A stretch of 64,000 bases of DNA, taken from assembly GCA_047967505.1 (NCBI GenBank), contig CM106541.1; one strand, 5' to 3'. Positions 21,425 through 32,282 of the stretch are shown piece by piece (the stretch's first letter is position 1; each line of letters begins with the position of its first letter). The notes below the pieces were generated by a model. It worked only from the letters and a program-made list of their open reading frames with translations. It ran no database searches and had not been told where the DNA came from. This DNA comes from Dipteris shenzhenensis (taxonomy: Eukaryota > Polypodiophyta > Polypodiopsida > Gleicheniales). The translations under genes and the position numbers were made by a program.

Positions 21425-22299
21425 TTAAGCCCAAGTGCAGGATAAAGATAATTCGTTGTTCACATTGGAAGGTTCTTGTGGGACTTCCATTATGAAGGGC
21501 ATTACTTGTGCAACCGATTCTTGCATAGCTTCCCTTATGATAGATGCCAAATTTCTTAGTAAGGAAGGCTCTTTTGTGGCTCCCAATGTGGATTCAGCTT
21601 CCGTCTTGGTAGGTTCTTGTGTTATTGTCTCCCTTTTTAAGACAGGTCCTTGTGTAACTACTCGAGAGGAGGTAGACGAATTCCTTTTCATATGATCCTC
21701 CTGCATTGGCACTTTTCCCTTGTCCTTGCAAGTAGGTTCTTGCTGTTCTTGGCATCTTTGCAGAGTAGGTTCTTGTGTGACTACTATTGGTGCATCTGCA
21801 CTCATTGATGCTTTTGTAATGATAGATTTGGGACTCTGCTCCTGCTTTTGTGATGGTACTGGTGTACATTTAGGCTTAGGACAAGCATGAATGGGTTGTT
21901 GATTGCTCTGGCGAGGCTTGGGTACCCATATATAAGAGTTGCCAAGGTAATATCCATGGGCCTCGAGTAGTCTTGTGGAAACCCATTGGTAATGTATCTT
22001 CCTTGTTGGATGGTATCATCTTCTTCTTTGATGTTGAGGTTTGTTGTTTACATGCGGTGAGGCTAGATGTTTGCAGGAGGGGGTGGCTTCATCTGTTGAG
22101 GTCTCTTTGGAATCCAAAAATATGATTCACCCTCAAAGTATCCTTGGGCCTTCAGTAGATCCTTTTGGACCCATATTTGCTTGGTTTCCTATTATCTTCG
22201 TCTTCTTCCTTGGTGCCATCCTTGTTGAGGTGGGGAGGTGGAAGTAGTTGCTGATGTTGATCATTGGCTAGCAATTGGTGCATCTTGATGGGATGATTC
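21425..22299 (-). pseudogene. Retroelement-like region with duplicated module, interrupted by the copia insertion
   Basis: The minus strand gives a run of related TQEPT repeats (21425-21805), then two copies of a module: QWVSTRLLEAHGYYLGNSYI (about 21925-22000) and IWVQKDLLKAQGYFEGESYF (about 22107-22190), both followed by W[VI]PK. The two modules are also alignable as DNA, so this is an internal duplication of about 180 bp. The region ends at the GATTC target site of the copia element, and minus-strand GY-A sequence resumes on the other side at 27374. I infer they were once continuous. Confidence 0.5.
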
Positions 22300-22636
22300 T
22301 ATTGAGATATCGAGCTCCACTCGTGATATGCCAGGGTGACCGTTGTGCATTTATGTCACTGACTTGTTAGCTGCAGATGCGGTTGGTACACTACCCATGA
22401 ATAATAGCTGGATGAGAGCTATCTTTATGTACTCTAGTTAGTGGCTCAGTTAGTATGCCACCTAGGTTAGCTGACTTTGGTTAGAGACCCACATATAGGG
22501 TTCACCGATACTTTTGTACTAAGAGAGTTAAGAAGAGGAAAACTGTTTTCAGCCTCCACCTTTGTGTGTATTCCCCCATTGTGTATGTGAGAAAGCTGCA
22601 AGTGAGACTCCTTACTTCTCTCCCACTCTCTTCACA
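22300..22636 (+). repeat. Copia 5' LTR
   Basis: It ends CTCTTCACA next to the PBS. The first bases are TATTGAGATATC; with the GATTC duplication as a guide, the original TG start appears mutated to TA. About 19 bp present in the 3' LTR (CTTTTGGCTTTCACAACT region) are missing here. Confidence 0.88.
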
Positions 22637-22648
22637 TGGTATCAAAGC
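22637..22648 (+). promoter_or_regulatory. Copia primer-binding site (initiator tRNA-Met type)
   Basis: TGGTATCAAAGC directly follows the LTR. The usual plant copia PBS is TGGTATCAGAGC, complementary to the 3' end of initiator tRNA-Met, so there is one mismatch. Confidence 0.9.
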
Positions 22649-23039
22649 TCGGTTCGTGGTAAGAAGCTCAAGAAAGCAAACTAAGTTCGTGGTGTCTTGG
22701 TAAGAGGATTAGTGTTGCTTTCGTTTTTCGAGTTTGGGAGCAAATCTCTACAGGTAGTACAACTAGAAAGTGCAAGAGTGCACTGTGTCAGATTGGGATG
22801 CCGTTCTTCGCAGGCACTCAAAAAAGTACCCTATTTTTGCTGTGCGACCACTGTTCCGCAAGTTCGTGAAATGTTACCGTAGAAATTGCATCATATGCCT
22901 GTGCACAGAGATATTGGGAGTGACAAAATCGTTCTTATTGCCTGTTGATGCAAAATCATCACTACGAAGTGACTGTGTGGACAAATACCACTTTCATCAG
23001 TTTTGCAAATTTGCCCTTGTGAGGCAAAAGTTGTGTTTT

Positions 23040-23930
23040 TTTGCAATGACAGAATATTTTGCAAGATTGTCACTAAAAAGCTTGACAAGAAGGACTTCCA
23101 AGCATGGAAGTTTAGAATGACGAATTTCCTTAAGGGAAAAGGCTATTGGGAGTTCATTACTGGAGCTGAACAAGAACCAGTAATTCCTAATGTTCCCAAT
23201 CAATAGCAGTTGCAGGAATTTAAAGCCTAGCATGAGAGAGGCTATCAGTACTGGCTATCTATCAGTATTTTAGATTCTATGATTGTGCATATGCAAGATG
23301 CAAGCACGCCGAAGGAGGTGTGGGATACTTTGACAAAAATGTATATAGCACAAATACGCAAGCCAGGAAAATGTAGCTCAAGCAGGAGTTGCATAATGTG
23401 CAGAGAGAAAATATGAGCATCAATGGCTACCACATGAAGGTGAAGAAGATTGCAGATCCACTTGCTTCCATTGGGTCACCAGTGGAAGATGATGATTTAG
23501 TTTCTATGACCTTGAATGGTCTAGGAAAGGATTATGCACAATTCTAGACATCCATTGCCGTCCGTGAAAATTTCCTCATTTTGAGGAGTTGATTGCTCTT
23601 CTAATTTTTGAAGAGTAGAGAAATGGTGGTGCATCTTCTTCAGGAGGAACTTCAAAAGAAGATGTCTTCTACTCAAATGCTGGAAGAGGTATTGGCAGAG
23701 GTAGAGCAGGCCGATCTGGAGGCCATGGCAGAAATCAAAATATGCAGTAAATTCAAGAAAACCAGTCCTATGGAAGAGGACGTGGCAACCTTATAGGCAG
23801 GGGGAGCCAAAGAGGTCGTGGTGGATAGCAGAGAGGCCAAAATGCAAACAACAATGTTGAATGCTACTACTGTGGTAAAATGGGTCATATGGTTAAAGAC
23901 TGCTCTAAAAAGCAAAATGACATCATGACT
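23040..23930 (+). pseudogene. Copia gag with zinc knuckle
   Basis: The gag is split over frames: KLDKKDFQAWKFRMTNFL (about 23075), WDTLTKMY (about 23320), GYHMKVKKIADPLASIG (about 23425) and LNGLGKDY, all typical of copia gag (UBN2-like). It ends with the canonical CCHC knuckle CYYCGKMGHMVKDC (23862-23903), which binds RNA. Stops occur at VPNQ* and elsewhere. Active gag would form the virus-like particle. Confidence 0.88.
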
Positions 23931-24039
23931 AGAAAATTGCAGCAAGGCAATTATGCATCCTCTAGTAGACAGGGTGATGACAGAAATGAGCATTTGTTTA
24001 TGATGCAACACATGACCAATTCTATGAGAAGTCCAAAAG

Positions 24040-24330
24040 AAAGCAATGATGTGTGGTATGTTGACTCAGGTGCATCAAACCACATGACAGGTCATGCAGA
24101 ATAGATGTAGCATGCAAGGAAAATGGAAAGACCAAGATTTGTGGATACAAGTGATGATACTACACATCCTATTGTGCAGATTGATAAAATTCTTTTGTCT
24201 ATGCAAGTGGGAAAAAGAAATACCTGTCTGATGTATTTCATGTCCCGAATATCACCAAGAACCTAGTTTCTGTTGGTCAAATGGTTGAGCAGGGCTTGCA
24301 AGTCAGATTTAATTCTCATGGATGCTTTGT
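24040..24330 (+). pseudogene. Copia protease
   Basis: WYVDSGASNHMTGH places the aspartic protease active site DSGA at 24063-24074, the normal copia form. A stop follows closely (HAE*) and the remaining protease text (VFHVPNITKNLVSVGQ-like, about 24235-24280) is in another frame. Confidence 0.85.
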
Positions 24331-24439
24331 TGAGGATATGAAAAATAACGGTCGCTTGATAGCAAAAGGAAAGAAGAAGGGCAGGATGTTTACGTTGGCT
24401 ACGGACATGCCTGAATTGAGTGCCGCAATGTTTGCACAT

Positions 24440-25330
24440 GGGACCGGTGTAGTTGCAGATATTGATATCTGGCATAAACGCATTGGTCATGTTAATGTAC
24501 AACGAGTTAAATCAATGCAGGCCCAAAATGTTGTTGCAAGATTGCCTAAATTCAAGGTTGCAAATGCATAAGGTGTGTGAAGCCTGTCAATTTGGAAAAC
24601 AGGCAAGGAAACCATTTCCTAAACATGTTCAAGAGAGTAAGAAGCCATTGTAATTAATCTACTCTGATGTGTGGACTACTAAAGCTACATTAATTGGAGG
24701 CTGTCATTATTTTGTCACTTTTATTGATGACTACAGTAGAAAAGTTAGGGCGTATTTTATGAAAAAGAAAAGTGAAGTGTTTGGGTATTTCAAAGCTTTT
24801 AAAGCTATGGTTGAAAAAGAAATAGGCCTACAAATAAAATGCCTAAGGTCAGATGGAGGGGGAGAGTACCTCTCAAATGAGTTTACAAGGTTCCTGCAGG
24901 AGCATGGCATAAAGCAGCAATACTCATGCAGTCGTACCCCATAGCAAAATGGACTTGCAGAAAGGAAAAACAGGCATATTGGCGAGGTATCTCGTGCCAT
25001 GCTCAATGAAAAAGACCTGCCAGATTATTATTGGGCTGAAGCAGTTGCTACAGCAATCTACATAATGAACAGGAGTCCCATTGCAACAATACATGGCATG
25101 ATGCCAAAGGAGAGGTATACTAGTAGGAAACCAGATATTTCTCATTTGAAAGTTTTTGGTTGTATTGCCTATGTTCATGTGCCAGATGAGTTGAGATCCA
25201 AGTTGGATCCAAAAGCTGAGAAGTGTATCTTTATTGGTTATTCTCTGCAGTAGAAAGGGTATAGATGCTCTAACCCTTCTACTCGTAAGTTTACAATGAG
25301 CAGAGATGTTATTTTGATGAGATGAGCAGC
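24440..25330 (+). pseudogene. Copia integrase
   Basis: The zinc-binding HHCC is visible as DIWHKRIGHVN ... CEACQFGKQ, with a frame change between. The core has YSDVWTT, VTFIDDYSRKVRAYF, then LRSDGGGEYLS and a degraded QNGLAERKNRH. The first of two stops, TP*QNGLAE, is a TAG where active elements have CAG. The C-terminal region continues WAEAVATAIYIMNRSP and LKVFGCIAYVHVP, then ends at GYSLQ*KGY. Confidence 0.92.
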
Positions 25331-25569
25331 TGGTATAAACCAATAAATGTGATTGATGATGTAGATGCACAAAATGGTAATGCTGCACAAAATTCACAGA
25401 AGCAATCACAAAATATTAGTGGACCTGTAGTGTCCTCTAGCAATGGTTGACATACTTTGCCATGGACAGGCAGATTGAGATCAGGAGGATCTCCTCAAAG
25501 CAATGCAGATAGTGGTATGCAAGTATCACGAAAAGGAAAATAGGAAGTAGATCAGCCCATGGTTGATGT

Positions 25570-26580
25570 GAATGCAGGTCACTCTTATGTGGATTGGTGA
25601 ATCCAGTGGCTCAGAACAGAGCCTTGATAATCAGTTGGGTATTCCTTCTATTGTTACACCTGGAGTAAGGAAGACAAGGGATGTTTTGAGAGCACCTGGT
25701 AGTGAGCCTATTTTGCGCAGGTCTACCAGAGTTAAGTATCCTGTGGATAGGCTGAAATATGGTGGATTTACAGCCATTCACTATGCCTATATGGTCAAAG
25801 TGATACATGAACCAGAACCCACTTCTTTTGAGCAAGCCATGGGAAAAGAAAAATGGGAGAAAGCCATGGATGAAGAAATGGATGCCTTGGAAGCAAATGC
25901 TACATGGTAATTGGTTCCTTTGCCTAAAGACAAGAATGCAATTGGCTGCAAGTGGGTTTATAAGGTGAAGCACAATGCAAATGGTTCTGCGAACAGATAC
26001 AAGGCAAGATTAGTTGTCAAGGGGTATGCACAGACATATGGCATTGATTATGAAGAAACAGTCAGTACGGTTGCAAGGATGGAAACCATAAGAGCAGTCA
26101 TTGCTATGGCTGCATCAAAGGGATGGTCTTTACATCAGATGGATGTAAAGAATGCCTTCTTGCATGGTGATTTGCAAGAAGAGGTCTATATGGAGTAGCC
26201 ACCAGTTTATGTTCATGCTGTTCATCTTGAGTTTGTTTGTAGGTTGAAGAATGCCTTGTATGGCTTGAAGCAAGCACCCAGAGCATGGTCTAACAAGATA
26301 GGACAGTATCTTGTCACTATTGGCTTTTAGATTTCCAAGGCAGATTTCTCACTTTATGTGAGAAAAACAGAGAAAGGCATTATGCTGCTTGTCATTTATG
26401 TTGATGATTTAATCATCACAGGTGATAGTGATGAAGATATCCTTCATGTGAAAATGCTATTGAAGAAAAAGTTTGAGATGAAGGATTTGGGAGAGCTGTG
26501 TTACTTCTTGGGCATTGAGGTGATTAGATCCACAAGTGAGATATGGCTCTTGTAGAGGCAGTATGGATTGGACATGCTGT
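25570..26580 (+). pseudogene. Copia reverse transcriptase
   Basis: RT begins around EPTSFEQAMGKEKWEKAMDE, then [54 protein letters not shown] and [15 protein letters not shown]. The catalytic box LLVIYVDDLIITG (YVDD at 26397-26408) is intact, followed by MKDLGELCYFLGIEV. Stops at YME*PP, IGF*ISK and WLL*RQYG are TAG where CAG is expected. The frame is otherwise well kept. Confidence 0.93.
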
Positions 26581-26589
26581 CCAAATATG

Positions 26590-27010
26590 GGATGATGTGT
26601 TCTCTTTTGGGAGTGTTGCAGTCACTTAGAGCAGCAAGAAACAGCCTACAGTTTCCTTGTTGAGCAGAGAGGCTGAGTACAGGGTGCAGCAATGGCTGCA
26701 TGTGAGGTAGCTTGGTTGCGTAAACTACTTTATGATATGCATCAGTCTACAGATGGGCTAGTTGTCATTTACTGTGACAACATGAGCAGTATACACTTGG
26801 CAAATAACCCAGTCTATCATGCTAGAACAAAGCACATTGAGGTGCATTATCATTATGTGCGGGAGAAGATTCTAGTAGGTCTTATTGATCTAGTTTGTGT
26901 CAGCACAGAGGATCAGGTAGCTCACATATTCACGAAGGCATTGGGTGCAGAGAAGCCCCGCAAGTTCAGAGAGCTGCTTGGTGTGCAGGAATTGGGATTG
27001 AGCTCAAGGG
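26590..27010 (+). pseudogene. Copia RNase H (5' part deleted)
   Basis: RT text ends at LDMLSKYGMM and RNase H text resumes with SREAEYR and EVAWLRKLLYDM, so the linker and the start of RNase H are missing. The rest is open: VIYCDNMSSIHLANNPVYHARTKHIEVHYHYVREK, with the catalytic Asp in CDN. The frame closes near the polypurine tract. Confidence 0.88.
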
Positions 27011-27014
27011 GGAG
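27005..27014 (+). promoter_or_regulatory. Copia polypurine tract
   Basis: CAAGGGGGAG directly before the 3' LTR, the plus-strand primer site. Confidence 0.85.
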
Positions 27015-27368
27015 AATTGAGATATCGAGCTCCACTTGTGATATGCTAGGGTGACCATTGTGCATTTATGTCACCGACTTGTTAGCTGCAGATGCGGTTG
27101 GTACACCACCCATGAATAATAGCTGGATGACAGCTATCTTTATGTAGTCTAGTTAGTGGCTCAGTTAGTATGCCACCTAGGCTAGCTGATTTTGGTTTGA
27201 GACCCACATATAGGGTTCACCTATTCTTTTGTACTAAGAGAGTTCTTTTGGCTTTCACAACTAAGAAGAGGAAAACTGTTTTCAGCCTCCACCTTTGTGT
27301 GTATTCCCCCATTTGTATGTGAGAAAGCTACAAGTGAGACTCCTTACTTCTCTCCCACTCTCTTCACA
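27015..27368 (+). repeat. Copia 3' LTR
   Basis: Aligned with 22300-22636 end to end. It ends CTCTTCACA and is followed by GATTC, the target-site duplication. Confidence 0.9.
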
Positions 27369-27373
27369 GATTC

Positions 27374-29830
27374 ATCACCAAATAACCCTTTGTGTCTTGG
27401 ATCCAGCTTTTACCAAGAATGGTGGCTTCCATTAAGGTACCTGTAGGGGCTACAAAAAAAATGTAAGGCACAATGTAATTGTCCAAGGAAACATTTAACA
27501 TTAACTAACCAACAACCTTAATAGAGGTACCCTCTATGGATTTAGTTTCAAAATCACAAACTTGAAGGCGTACCTGGCCGAGATGCTTTAATGTCTCCAA
27601 GGAGATGAGGTTGTGGCTTGCTCGCCCACATCGACCATGGCCTGTATTCGGTATGTATCACCTGCTGATGTTAGCTCTACCAAAAGTTGAGATGGAGTTG
27701 TATATATCTCATTAGGATCAAGGTCATTGTCAATTCCTAATTCAATTTGACTAGGTAGTACCACTCTTATGGTGTAAAAAGGTGTAACGAAGCTAAGGTG
27801 TTCATCCTCAAGGTACATTGTATGAGTGCCCTCAGTAGTTGGTGGATCTATTGCCGCTAGTGTATGCACCCAATCAATTGAGTCTTCTAGATTTGGTAAA
27901 GGAGCACACCAAGGTTCATCAAAACTCTTCTCACTATCCTCTTTCTCATATATTTTAACCAACTTTACTGGCACAGACCTATCGGTGGTATTCGATTCAG
28001 TTGCAAATAGATTTGTGGACATAGTGTGAGCCTTCCATGTTTGGAGATCAGCCCTTACAACTTGCTAATCTTTCCTTAGATAAATATTATTGGAGCACCA
28101 ATCATGGATCAATCATGCCATATGCAAGAAAGGTCTCTTTAGAATAGCCTCATACCCAGGGTTATTTTGGAAATCCATTACAACAAGGCACATCCGATAT
28201 GTGAGACTGCAAGTTTTGATTTCAATGTCCTATGGGATTGAGCCATGCCTCCATAAGCTAATTTAGCTACTAAAGAAGTACTCTCTCGATCGGGGCTTCC
28301 CCACTTTTCCCAACATTATTTCATGATGATGCTAACACCTACTTCTCCGTCCAAGATTGCCATGGCTTTCTTATCATGGAAGGAGATGGGTATCACTGCA
28401 TTCGAGTCATCACTCTCAAAATATTGGCCCAATTTGTTGACTGGCACCCTTGGAAGGTCTTGAGCATGAAGACTCAACATTATCAGGATTTGTGGGTTGG
28501 GGTGTCACTATTTGCCCACTCATCCAATCCGAGAGGTCTCTCCATAGAGTAGGATTACCCCGTAATAGCGTTGCGATGGGCATCTTCATCTCAATTTGAC
28601 AGGAATGAGGCTAATCTTGTGACATCTGAGGACCAGTCATAGATTTTGTGCCTATTGATTTAGACTCTTCTAAGCCATAAAAGGACACATTGTCATCCTC
28701 CTTTAGTTGTTGCAAGGTAGGGTCTTCTTCAAACATTCATTGCATTAGGGTGGATCCCTTTGTTGAAGGGCATGACACACCTTCTTTCTCTACCCTTTCA
28801 GGTATTTGCAAGACTTTTGAGGCTCGAGCATTTATACCATATTTAGAATGAATTGTATCAATACTCTTGCTTGGCTTGAGACTCTGTTGAAATTCCTCTT
28901 GGCACTTGTATACCAATTTATGTGCCTTGGTGAGACATTGATTCCCCACCCATGGGTTGGAATATTCACCGTGATCCTTAGGTGTTGTGGCTTGGCCATG
29001 GGTTGAGAAGCCGTTATCGATACCTCATTTGCCTCATGCGAGTGGTTGTTGTTGGTACCATTTGACAGAGTATCACCAGAGGAAGATGATGTTGGTAGGG
29101 AGGCTTGTATCTTCATCCGACCCATCTTGGATGATGACCTTGTTTTTTTCCTTCCCAAACTTCATTGCTTGGTGCTTACTCATGCTGATTCAATTGCATC
29201 TCTAGGCTGTGACGTGCTAGCTTTATCCCTTTTGGCTTGTTTGCGAAGCTCTTTATTAAGGGCTTTAGCTTGCAACCTCCTGATAATGACACTTGGCCTC
29301 TATCAATGCTTAACAAGTTAAGGCTTGTGGACTTAGATGGCCTTCTCATCAAACAATCCTTAAAAAGATGGTTCACACCACACCCAGTGCAATGGTGATG
29401 GCATATTAGATGCTGGTGCACATGTGATTGGCTGCTTAGATTGCCCCTTATATGGACACTCACTGGCAGGGTGTGGCCCTTGACACATATGGCATTGAAT
29501 GGGTTGTGCCTTGGTCAAGTTGTTCCTATCTCCCATTTTTTGAGGAATCGGTGCCGTCTGGTAGACCAAAATACATTGTTCACGTTGTATAATGTAATGA
29601 CTCATAATGCTAGACCGATTTGCATTGTCACCATTTTGGGGATAGTTGTGTCCACTATAGGTAGGTTTGGGGTCTCCCCAATCACTAGGTAGCTCTTCCA
29701 CCAATACTTGATTCAAGGGAGTAATTCATGGTGGTGGTGGTGCTGGTGGCTGAGGTCCCAGTATTGGTGGGGGTAATGGAATATTTTGAGCCCTAAATTG
29801 CCCTTGATTGGTTGATGTGGCTCCGAGCTA
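27374..29830 (-). mobile_element. GY-A copy 2 (gag and protease remnants)
   Basis: The minus strand carries gag and protease remnants of the family at 4400-9270. DNA shared with copy 1 includes AAGTTAAGGCT.GT (near 29317 and 7706) and CCAATACTTGATT (near 29699 and 8111). The protease region shows TYRIQAMVDVGEQ (about 27640) and a degraded active-site copy near 28340 (ILDGEVGVSI). Many stops and frame changes are present. It borders the copia target site at 27369-27373 and fades into unassigned DNA at about 29830. Confidence 0.75.
29176..29716 (-). pseudogene. GY-A copy 2 gag segment with two zinc knuckles
   Basis: Two CX2CX3HX4C knuckles follow each other: CHMCQGPHPASEC and, in a shifted frame, CTGCGVNHLFKDC. 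Both have the short three-residue Cys-His spacing also seen in GY-B. The segment DWGDPKPTYSGHNYPQNGDN precedes them. In copy 1 the equivalent knuckle is degraded to CFKLQGPHFLKDY. Confidence 0.75.
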
Positions 29831-30647
29831 TGGCTATAGGTGGTGGGATGATAAGGTTAGTGGGAGGCGAGTATAGCAAAATAGGAACGGGGTTGACAGT
29901 AAGGCAATGATCATAGGGATGAACCTTGGGCACCGGTCGGTAGGTTATCTGGCTCGACGGGATACGAGTATAGTGACGGGCGGGGGGTTTTCAGTAAGGC
30001 AACGGTCGTGTGGGCATAAGCTCAAGGCCACAACTCAACACCTATCAAACCAACGAGATCATTGATTCTGACCCATAATAATTAAGGCAGAAGGTTAGAC
30101 AACGGTCATAAGTTAGGTCATGGGCATAAGGACTAAGTCAGTGGGTCATTGCATGTTTGCTCGGTGGGTTAGTGCTATGGCGACGAGTCGACAGGTTAAC
30201 ATTATGACAATGACCTGTGAGGATAGGAAATGTGTGGGAACATGAATTCCACCAACTTCTATTTGGTAATTTTTTGTGATTTTTTAGTTTTTTTCCTAGC
30301 TCTAAGTGTTTGTGGGTGCTATGCACTACCTAAACCACCTATACTAAACAAAAAAGAGCAAAAAACATCAACTTTGGGTGCATGAATGAAAGATTTCTAC
30401 AAGTTGGGTTGTTCAACCTCAAGATCCATTTCAAAATTGAGCTTCCATCTCCATTTTTCAGTGTTTTTATAGGGATTTTCTATCACACGCCCCTTATCAA
30501 TCTTATAAACTACCTTCCTATCACTTCAAAACACAAACAAACATAAAAAACAAGCATCCCATGCTCAAAAATGCTTTCCAATAGAAAATGACAGTTTTTG
30601 TCTCTTTTCTATCCAAACTCACACTTCCTCACTCATTCCTCTCTGAC
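29830..30647. other. Unassigned spacer with loose direct repeats
   Basis: No gene seen. CAGTAAGGCAA(C/T)G.TC occurs at about 29898 and 29993, and CAACGGTCAT with GGGCATAAG recurs near 30013, 30082 and 30122, so a diverged repeat underlies 29880-30140. The rest is AT-rich. Confidence 0.45.
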
Positions 30648-30883
30648 AATTGGTATTAAACCTTCTGCGCATTCTACATAGTACACTGGGTAATACTTGA
30701 ATGGGGAGTCCACTTCCTTAGCTTGGAGTTGTTGTATTGGAACTGCATGAGGAGCTGGATTTGGCGCTCTTGGATATGGTCATGGATTTGGATTCTTAAG
30801 TACTTATAGGACTTGTGTCCAGATGGGAACAAGATTCAACCTCGGAGCTGGGGGCACTTGTGCAAGTTCCGGTTGCTTGTACA

Positions 30884-32282
30884 CTAGTATGGGTGCCGGT
30901 TGGTATTGTTGAGGTGAGGCGGGTTGTCTCGCATGTTGAAGATGCAACTATTTTCATCATGGCCACCAACTACGGAAATATGGCACCACAACCTTGGCAG
31001 TGGATTTGCTTGTGCAGTGATCCTAGCTCTTAGGACCGGGCATTCATTTGTTGTATGATTGGCCATGCAGTGTGGGCACCATACACTTTCTCACCGTGCC
31101 AGATAAGTTTGAGGTGGTGGCTAATACATGTGAAGCTTTGTTCCAAGGCCTCCATCATTTCTTCTTTTAGTTTCATGTTCATGGCTCTAGGCAATCTTCA
31201 TTAGACATTTCAGAAGTGGACTTGGATTTTCCCTTTTTAGAGTGCTTATCTCGTGCACTGGATCTTCCATCATCACTACTGGTGTCAGATTCAGTCATGC
31301 CATCCTCGATGTCAATGGCTGCCGCATGAGCAGCACTGAATGTTTCGTACCTGCTGCTAATCGTTTTCATGTCTTTGCGTATTTTCTTCCTTAGTCCTGC
31401 AATGAAATAGGCTGTGAGGTACTTAGCATTAGGTCATGGGTCACATTTGGCAATTAATTGTTTCATCTTGCCCAAGTTCGTGCGTACATCCTCTCGATGA
31501 CCTTGTTCGAGCTTGCTTAGTTGGAGAGAGGGATCATCTTGTAGCCTCTCCATTTGAAAACTCCTCTTGAATTCTATTTGTAGCAGGTCCCATGTGGGTC
31601 TTTCTTCCACTAGGAGGTCTAGGTACCATTATGAGGCTTCATCGGTTAAGGCCATGGGGAACCAGGCGACCTTGGTTTCACTTGATTGATCTCCACCCAC
31701 TCGGCATGGAGCATCAAAATCCTGGAGGAATCAGCCTGGTTTGCCCCTACCATTATATTTGGGAAGTTTGAGTTTGCCCAGGAGGTGCCTACCTTTATTA
31801 TTATTATTGTTGCCAAAATTGCTCGGGGGGGTCACTCATCATATGTAACCCTATCACGTGAGTTCAACAGAAGGATATTTTTTATTTCTAAAATTTACAG
31901 AAATAAATATACATAAGGGACTATTTAAAATAGTTTTGGAAAAAATTTACAGATTTGTATAGAAAAGGGGTACATTTTATTAATGGAAAAATTTACAGAT
32001 AAGGGATTTTAAATATAGGCCTTGAACGCACGTGATATATAGGGTTTATACATAGTGACCCCCCTGAGCAAAATTGTTGCCATTAAGGAAATTGTTCCCC
32101 TCTGCATCGAGGTCAATATCCCCATCATCACGATAGCGCTTGGTGATGTTGTTTCGTGGAGGAGTCAAAGGGATTTTCTGAATTTCAGGGGGGAAATCGG
32201 GGTAGAGGATTTTCATAGGCGTTGGCCAGAGTGTAGCTGCATGCAGATTTGGGGAGAGGTGGAACAGGTGTCTCTGCCGCAA
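30884..32282 (-). pseudogene. GY-B copy 2 gag, split by a MITE
   Basis: Before the MITE the minus strand gives DIDLDAEGNNFLNGN. After it come LKLPKYNGRGKPG, KVAWFPMALTDEAS, LQIEFKRSFQMERLQDDPSLQL and SSRYETFSAAHAAAIDIEDG. It ends with a knuckle-like NHTTNECPVLRAR and VVGGHDENSCIFN near 30950-31060. Several stops are present. It is the equivalent of 15849-16920 in copy 1. Confidence 0.82.
31822..32068 (+). mobile_element. 247-bp MITE, copy 1
   Basis: The termini are CTCGGGGGGGTCACT and AGTGACCCCCCTGAG, an inverted repeat. The 8-bp sequence CAAAATTG flanks it on both sides (31814-31821 and 32069-32076), a target-site duplication inside GY-B gag. It has no coding capacity, is AT-rich inside, and AAATTTACAGA occurs three times. 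About 98% identical to the copy at 37932-38178 (five differences by eye). Eight-bp duplications are known for hAT and some other DNA transposon superfamilies; the family cannot be assigned from the ends alone. Confidence 0.93.

Larger units (their letters stand above)
22300..27368 (+). mobile_element. Ty1/copia retrotransposon with both LTRs and target-site duplication
   Basis: This is a whole copia insertion: LTR (22300-22636), tRNA-iMet-type PBS, gag, protease, integrase, RT, RNase H, polypurine tract and LTR (27015-27368). The order integrase before RT is diagnostic of Ty1/copia. The pentamer GATTC lies at 22295-22299 and again at 27369-27373, a target-site duplication. By eye the LTRs differ at about a dozen positions plus an 18-19 bp gap, so the insertion is not new. 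Several stops, frame changes and a deletion between RT and RNase H make it non-autonomous. Confidence 0.95.
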
